From NCBI GenBank assembly GCA_021159125.1, contig JAGGSL010000154.1, forward strand, positions 1 to 9,592: DNA of 9,592 nucleotides. Direction: 5' to 3'. The DNA is from Thermoplasmata archaeon. GTDB lineage: Archaea > Thermoplasmatota > E2 > UBA202 > DSCA01. Shown here piece after piece: positions 5,880 through 9,592 of this stretch (position 1 is its first letter; every line of letters begins with the position of its first letter). The notes beneath the pieces are model-generated. The model was not told the DNA's origin. It saw only the letters and a program-made list of their open reading frames with translations, and ran no database searches. Made by a program: the position numbers and the translations under genes.

Positions 5880-6044
5880 ATGGGAAAAAATAAGAAGAAT
5901 ACTGGATTTCAGTCTGCTGCAGGTCTGGTTCGTTACTTTGAGGAAGAGAAGACAGGAGTGAAAATAGATCCGGTGTGGGTTATAGTTATGGGAGTTGCAA
6001 CTGCAGTGATAGTGACTGCCCTCCACATTCTATATCCTGCCTGA
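5880..6044 (+). CDS. Preprotein translocase subunit Sec61-beta (archaeal SecG)
   Basis: The 54-residue product begins MGKNKKNTGFQSAAGLVRYF, has EEEKTGVKIDP at about 21-31, and then one membrane span (about 33-50, VWVIVMGVATAVIVTALH), ending LYPA. This is the standard layout of archaeal Sec61-beta: a short basic cytoplasmic tail with the conserved SAAGLVRYFEEE region and a single C-terminal anchor. It is the small accessory subunit of the SecYE-beta channel in the cell membrane. The usual length is 50-60 residues, so the gene is complete. It is easily missed by length cut-offs. A strong TATA box lies 26 bases upstream and no ribosome binding site is visible, so translation is probably leaderless. 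folD starts 38 bases downstream on the same strand; no functional link is evident. Confidence 0.93.
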   Translation: MGKNKKNTGFQSAAGLVRYFEEEKTGVKIDPVWVIVMGVATAVIVTALHILYPA

Positions 6045-6082
6045 GATACAAAACTATTTTTATTTTTGATTTATTTCATTGC

Positions 6083-6907
6083 ATGCATATTATAGACGGG
6101 AGGAAGATTGCAAGAAAAATTGAGAAAGAGATAATTGAAAAAAGCCAGCACAAAAAGCCCCATATTGCCACAATCCTTGTCGGAGGAAATGAAGAATCCG
6201 AACTTTATGCCAAACTTAAGGAGAAGGCATGCAGAAGGGTTGGATTCGATTCAGAAACAATCAGATTTCATGAAGATGTTACCAAAGAAGAAATAATAAG
6301 GGAGATTAAAAAATTGAATGAAAATGACGAGGTGCATGGCATAATGATTCAACTCCCTCTACCAGAAATTGATTACAGCGAGATTGCGAGTGCAATTGAC
6401 CCCGATAAGGATGTTGAGGGTGTGCATCCCTGCAATATGGGCATGACAATGTTGAACAGAGAATTTCTTGTCCCATGCACTCCGCTTGCTGTAATAAAAA
6501 TACTGGAACATGAAGGGGTGGACGTTAAAGGAAAAAATGTGGTAATAGTGAATCACAGTAACATTGTGGGAAAGCCCCTTGCAGCCATGATGCTTAACCG
6601 AAATGCCACTGTTTCTGTCTGCCACGTTTATACAGATAATCTGGCAGAGCACACAAGTACTGCAGATATAATTATCAGCGGTGCCGGAGTGAAAGGGCTT
6701 ATAACCGATAGGCATGTGAGGGAGGGAAGCATTGTCATAGATGTGGGAATAGTGAAGGAAGGAGAGAAGATATGCGGGGATGTGGATTTTGATGCTGTGA
6801 AAGAAAAGGCAGGGATGATAACGCCTGTGCCAGGCGGCGTCGGACCTGTGACTATTGCCTGCATGTTAGAAAATGCACTCAGGGCATATGAGATTAGAAA
6901 AAGTTGA
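6083..6907 (+). CDS. folD: Bifunctional methylenetetrahydrofolate dehydrogenase / methenyltetrahydrofolate cyclohydrolase
   Basis: FolD interconverts 5,10-methylene-, 5,10-methenyl- and 10-formyl-tetrahydrofolate in the cytoplasm. The 274-residue protein is of normal length. Catalytic landmarks are Tyr42 and Lys46 (ELYAKLKEKA), GIMIQLPLP (86-94), DPDKDVEGVHPCNMG (106-120), PCTP (131-134), the nucleotide-binding NHSNIVGKP (157-165) and TPVPGGVGPVTIA (247-259). Two details differ from the usual sequence: the cofactor loop has Asn-His-Ser where Gly-Arg-Ser is common, and PCTPLA replaces PCTPxG. The frame is open further upstream to 5975, but that extension overlaps the Sec61-beta gene and carries a Cys-rich, unrelated sequence. 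MHIIDGRKIA is the normal FolD N-terminus, so I start at 6083. A T-rich TATA-like stretch lies at about 6054-6066. An archaeon with folD uses tetrahydrofolate or a related C1 carrier. Confidence 0.95.
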   Translation: MHIIDGRKIARKIEKEIIEKSQHKKPHIATILVGGNEESELYAKLKEKACRRVGFDSETIRFHEDVTKEEIIREIKKLNENDEVHGIMIQLPLPEIDYSEIASAIDPDKDVEGVHPCNMGMTMLNREFLVPCTPLAVIKILEHEGVDVKGKNVVIVNHSNIVGKPLAAMMLNRNATVSVCHVYTDNLAEHTSTADIIISGAGVKGLITDRHVREGSIVIDVGIVKEGEKICGDVDFDAVKEKAGMITPVPGGVGPVTIACMLENALRAYEIRKS

Positions 6908-6931
6908 TAAATAGGGGAAGGATATCCCTGC

Positions 6932-7603
6932 ATGGATGGGAGAAAAATCTACTATTCGTTTCATGACATGCCGTGGAGCAATGATAGCTATGGCGGTTAT
7001 GGAAGTAATGCTGGCATAAAATTTAGCAGAACAGAAATAATTCATATCTTAATTGCAATGGGCACTCTCACTGTTGCATTCTCATTCGTTTTTGTTCCAT
7101 ATCCTCCCCTTGCCCACGTACTGGCAGCAATAAAAAATATGCCCCTCTCTTTCCTTGCGATAGTAACCGCATTTTTCTGTCATGAAACTGCCCACAAATA
7201 CATGGGCCAAAAGTATGGGTACTGGTCAGAGTTCAGAATGTTTCCCCAGGGATTGCTGCTCGCTCTTTTTTTGGGCATGACTGTAGGCATTGTATTTGCC
7301 GCCCCGGGGGCAGTGCAGATATGGGGAAGGCCCAGCAGGGAGGAGAGCGGAAAGATATCTGCTGCAGGTCCGTCAACAAACATTTTAATCTCTCTGATTT
7401 TTGTAACAATCGGGCTTTTCTCTGGAGGTGTTGTAGCGTCAATATCACTCTTTGTTGCATACATAAATGCATTCCTTGCTTTCTTTAACCTTATCCCTTT
7501 CGGTCCTCTTGACGGGTTAAAAGTATTCAGGTGGAATGTGGGGGTATGGGGCATGCTCACCATAATAAGCATTTCCCTGCTTGTTTTCATTATGTATGTT
7601 TAA
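6932..7603 (+). CDS. M50-family (site-2 protease type) membrane zinc metallopeptidase
   Basis: The 223-residue protein is mostly membrane. A hydrophilic N-terminus (1-32) rich in Gly, Tyr and Ser leads into a first span (about 36-56), a second (about 72-90) with the zinc motif HETAH (H84, E85, H88), a third (about 106-126), one at about 148-166, one at about 169-190, and a last at 205-222. The third zinc ligand motif, NLIPFGPLDG (186-195, Asp194), has the form N-x-x-P-x-x-P-x-D-G of M50 peptidases. Such enzymes cut transmembrane substrates inside the bilayer; the target here is unknown. It lacks PDZ or CBS domains, so it is a minimal archaeal form. It starts 24 bases after folD, with the purine-rich GGGGAAGG before the ATG. 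Its stop overlaps that of the convergent feoB gene. Confidence 0.85.
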   Translation: MDGRKIYYSFHDMPWSNDSYGGYGSNAGIKFSRTEIIHILIAMGTLTVAFSFVFVPYPPLAHVLAAIKNMPLSFLAIVTAFFCHETAHKYMGQKYGYWSEFRMFPQGLLLALFLGMTVGIVFAAPGAVQIWGRPSREESGKISAAGPSTNILISLIFVTIGLFSGGVVASISLFVAYINAFLAFFNLIPFGPLDGLKVFRWNVGVWGMLTIISISLLVFIMYV

Positions 7604-9312
7604 AATCCGAGCAAAACACCTCTCATCGCTCCGCCCACTATAAGCGCTGTTGCAATCATTATTGCTACAGATTTCATCAAATCCTTTATTCCGAGCTCTT
7701 TAAGCATGACTGCAAAGGTTGCAATGCACGGGAAATAAATGGCAAGGATAGTTGTGGCGATTACAAGCTGCATGGGCTTCATTCCGAGGGGGAGGAGCAT
7801 TCCAACGGCAAGGTCTTTCCTTAAAAACCCTATAAGGAGAGCTGTTGTCGATTCATCTGGAAGCCCAAGCCATCCTGAGGTTATTGGAGAAAATACATTC
7901 CCCAGCCACTGTAAGAACCCGATGGCGTAGAGTATGTTAACTAAAAGAACGCCCAAAAAAAGCCATGGAATCGCATCTTCCAAAAACCATCTTATCCTCA
8001 TCCATGTCTTTTTTGCTATTGCTTTCATGCTCGGCCTTCTGTAGGGCGGTATATCAAGAAATATCTCGGGGCTTTCCCCTTTTACAAATTTGTTTAGCAG
8101 GAGGCCTGCGATTATGAAAACGGCGAAAAGGGTGGCATAAACCATGGCGACATATCTCATTCCATAGGGGCCGAGTATTCCGAATATCATTGCTGTCTGC
8201 GCCATGCACGGAACTGATATTGCTGTAAGTGTGGCTGATATGAACCGCTGCTTCCTTGTTTCGAGAGCCCTCGATGAGAGCACTCCCGGAACGTTGCATC
8301 CAAAGCCTAAAAATACTGGCACAATTCCGTGCCCATGCATTCCGAGCTTGTGAAATATGTTATCGACAAGTGTTGCAAGTCTTGGAAGATATCCTGAATC
8401 TTCGAGCAAAGAGAGGGTGAAATAGAAGGAGATTATATATGGAAGAACTGCACCAAAGGGGACATACAAACCTGTTGTAAGTAATCCCATCGACTGCATG
8501 TAATCTATTTTTCCATCAATAAGCGTGCCTATCAGTATGTCATGAATTATGCCGCTACCGAGAAAATTGCTTATCCCTGTTGCCACAGGATAATAAGCAT
8601 CGAATAGAGGGTCAAGTACATAAGTTATGAGCCCTTCACCTATAATCCTTACCACAAAAAAGGAGAATGCAACTATTATTATCGCAATGGGTATGCCTGT
8701 AACCGGCTTTATCGTGATATCGGATAATCTCTCCCTGAGGGTGTGATGATGGTGCTTTATTGCCTCAACCTCTTTTATAATCTTCCCGATTTTCACCCAT
8801 TTTTCATCCTCGCTAAGGCGTGGAAACTCCACCTTTTTTGCTTCCTTCAGCCTTTCTACCAGCTCTTTTATCCCTTCTCCTGTGAGGGCAACAGTGGGCA
8901 CCACAGGCACTCCCAGCATTTCTTCCAGCTTTTTATAATCAATCTCTATGCCAAGATGTTTTGTTTCATCCCATAAATTGAGGGCAATGACAGTTGGCTT
9001 TTCCCTCTCAAGAATTTCAAGCGTGAGATACAAATTTCTTTCAAGATTTGTTGCGTCAACCACATTTATTATTATATCTGCATCCTCGAACAGACTTGCG
9101 GAAACCTCCTCTGCCTTATTGGTGGGTTTCAGCGAATAAGTGCCAGGGGCGTCTATTATTTTCACATGCTCTCCTTCGAGTCTCATAGAACCTTCATAAA
9201 AATCAACAGTCGTGCCAGGATAATTGGAAGCAATGACATTTGCCCCTGTAAGGCGCGAGAATACGACGCTTTTGCCAACATTGGGATTTCCCATAAGGAC
9301 TATTTTTTTCAT
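7600..9312 (-). CDS. feoB: Ferrous iron transporter FeoB, compact archaeal form
   Basis: FeoB imports Fe(II) across the cell membrane under control of an N-terminal G domain. From ATG at 9312 it has 570 residues. G motifs: GNPNVGKS (8-15, G1), PGTT (32-35, G2), DAPGTY (54-59, G3), NLWD (112-115, G4) and ALTGEG (142-147, G5). The membrane part from about 205 on carries LEDSGYLPR (302-310), GFGCNVPGVLSSRALETRKQR (336-356), a second gate element with PCM (368-370) and a conserved end, FLRKDLAVGM (496-505) and FPCIATFAVMLKELG (527-541). It is shorter than E. coli FeoB (773). A longer start at TTG 9330 is possible, but that codon would lie inside the operator palindrome, and AGGT precedes the ATG at 9312. 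No FeoA gene is seen here. The TAA stop overlaps the stop of the M50 gene on the other strand. Confidence 0.93.
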   Translation of the reverse strand: MKKIVLMGNPNVGKSVVFSRLTGANVIASNYPGTTVDFYEGSMRLEGEHVKIIDAPGTYSLKPTNKAEEVSASLFEDADIIINVVDATNLERNLYLTLEILEREKPTVIALNLWDETKHLGIEIDYKKLEEMLGVPVVPTVALTGEGIKELVERLKEAKKVEFPRLSEDEKWVKIGKIIKEVEAIKHHHHTLRERLSDITIKPVTGIPIAIIIVAFSFFVVRIIGEGLITYVLDPLFDAYYPVATGISNFLGSGIIHDILIGTLIDGKIDYMQSMGLLTTGLYVPFGAVLPYIISFYFTLSLLEDSGYLPRLATLVDNIFHKLGMHGHGIVPVFLGFGCNVPGVLSSRALETRKQRFISATLTAISVPCMAQTAMIFGILGPYGMRYVAMVYATLFAVFIIAGLLLNKFVKGESPEIFLDIPPYRRPSMKAIAKKTWMRIRWFLEDAIPWLFLGVLLVNILYAIGFLQWLGNVFSPITSGWLGLPDESTTALLIGFLRKDLAVGMLLPLGMKPMQLVIATTILAIYFPCIATFAVMLKELGIKDLMKSVAIMIATALIVGGAMRGVLLGF

Positions 9313-9328
9313 TCTGCTACCTGCCACC

Positions 9329-9350
9329 AAATTTAGGTATACCTAAATTT
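9329..9350. promoter_or_regulatory. Perfect palindromic operator, DtxR/IdeR-like, in the feoB promoter
   Basis: The half-site AAATTTAGGTA (9329-9339) is followed by its exact reverse complement, TACCTAAATTT (9340-9350), giving 22 bases of perfect dyad symmetry. The core TTTAGG..CCTAAA resembles sites of DtxR/IdeR/MntR-family metal-dependent repressors. It lies between the TATA-like box and the feoB start, on the expected transcription start. Iron-dependent repression of feoB is the likely role, by family analogy. Confidence 0.8.
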
Positions 9351-9359
9351 ATATTTAAA
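9351..9359 (-). promoter_or_regulatory. TATA-like box of feoB
   Basis: On the minus strand TTTAAATAT abuts the operator palindrome. Transcription would start about 25 bases on, near 9328-9331, giving a leader of roughly 16-19 bases with AGGT before the ATG at 9312. A repressor on the palindrome would block the start site. Confidence 0.6.
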
Positions 9360-9375
9360 CTTTGGGGAAACAAAG
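9360..9375 (-). terminator. Weak hairpin between the surface-protein gene and the feoB promoter
   Basis: CTTTG and CAAAG form a 5-pair stem with a 6-base loop (GGGAAA on plus, TTTCCC on minus), 16 bases after the stop of the upstream minus-strand gene and followed by TTTAAAT. It could help termination or could be chance. Confidence 0.2.
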
Positions 9376-9391
9376 ACGACGTAAGTATTCG

Positions 9392-9592
9392 TTACCTTTG
9401 CCCTTTCCTTTTTATCACAAGATACGCCAGTACCAACATTACTATAATGAGAACGATGACAATAATAATATAAATCAATGTATTGCCTGCATTGTCTCCT
9501 TCCACATTTTTAACATTCACTGCGATGGAGTCTATCAAAGAATATTCCTGCCCATCATATGCCCTTGCCTGTATGGTATAGTTGCCATTGTC
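9392..9592 (-). CDS. C-terminus of a membrane-anchored surface protein (cut by window edge)
   Basis: The visible 66 residues run from the right edge to a TAA at 9392-9394. The first part, DNGNYTIQARAYDGQEYSLI, followed by DSIAVNVKN, reads like the last beta strands of an Ig-like or PKD-like extracellular domain. A short Asn/Gly linker (EGDNAGN) leads into a strongly hydrophobic span, about residues 38-60 (LIYIIIVIVLIIVMLVLAYLV), capped by KRKGQR. This arrangement, extracellular beta domain plus C-terminal anchor with a basic cytoplasmic end, is common in archaeal surface proteins, including Thermoplasmata. The rest of the gene and its role are outside the window. Confidence 0.75.
   Translation of the reverse strand, partial: DNGNYTIQARAYDGQEYSLIDSIAVNVKNVEGDNAGNTLIYIIIVIVLIIVMLVLAYLVIKRKGQR

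Noticed and set aside
5975..6082. N-terminal extension of the folD frame
   Set aside because: It overlaps the Sec61-beta gene in another frame, is rich in Cys and Ser unlike FolD, and the normal FolD N-terminus begins at 6083.
8743..8758. Run of four His codons in FeoB (residues 187-190)
   Set aside because: It lies in the linker between the G domain and the membrane part; a metal-binding role is possible, but a short His run alone is not evidence enough.
9313..9330. TTG (9330) or GTG (9327) start for feoB
   Set aside because: The TTG lies inside the operator palindrome at the predicted transcription start. The ATG at 9312 has AGGT upstream and gives the usual FeoB N-terminus just before the G1 motif.
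1..9592. CRISPR arrays, insertion sequences or phage genes
   Set aside because: No spaced repeats, transposase or terminal inverted repeats of the needed kind are seen; the genes are housekeeping or metabolic.

Overview
This window looks like chromosomal DNA from an archaeon, most likely a euryarchaeon of the Thermoplasmata type. The domain-level evidence is firm: an archaeal class I CCA-adding enzyme, a Sec61-beta (archaeal SecG-type) subunit, an ADP-forming acyl-CoA synthetase beta subunit beside indolepyruvate:ferredoxin oxidoreductase, and TATA-like boxes about 25 bases before several start codons, as expected for leaderless archaeal mRNAs. The finer taxonomic placement is inference.

Layout. 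Positions 1-1721 (minus) hold a two-gene operon, acd beta subunit then iorA (cut by the window edge), for fermentation of aromatic amino acids through aryl-CoA to ATP. A short divergent promoter region separates it from thpR-cca (1794-3667, plus), two translationally coupled RNA-end processing genes. Back to back with cca, on the minus strand, lies a coiled-coil protein gene of about 286 codons that is split into two overlapping frames by one missing base in an A-run (3668-4527). Upstream of it is a sensor protein with two PAS domains and a histidine-kinase-like dimerisation helix but no ATPase domain (4568-5488).

Positions 5489-5879 form the only long gene-free stretch. It holds the sensor promoter with a perfect 16-base inverted repeat, then a TATA-like box followed by a region of about 100 bases that can fold into two long crossing helices and also encodes a possible 23-residue leaderless peptide, and then the strong promoter of a 54-residue Sec61-beta gene (5880-6044). 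After it come folD (6083-6907) and an M50 (site-2-protease type) membrane metallopeptidase (6932-7603), on the plus strand.

The right end is on the minus strand: a feoB ferrous-iron transporter (7600-9312) whose promoter carries a perfect 22-base palindrome resembling a DtxR/IdeR-family metal-repressor operator, and the C-terminus of a membrane-anchored surface protein (9392-9592, cut by the window edge).

Most of the window is ordinary housekeeping. The items most worth a second look are the structured candidate RNA or microprotein at 5634-5776, the frameshifted coiled-coil gene, the ATPase-less PAS sensor with its promoter palindrome, and the feoB operator.
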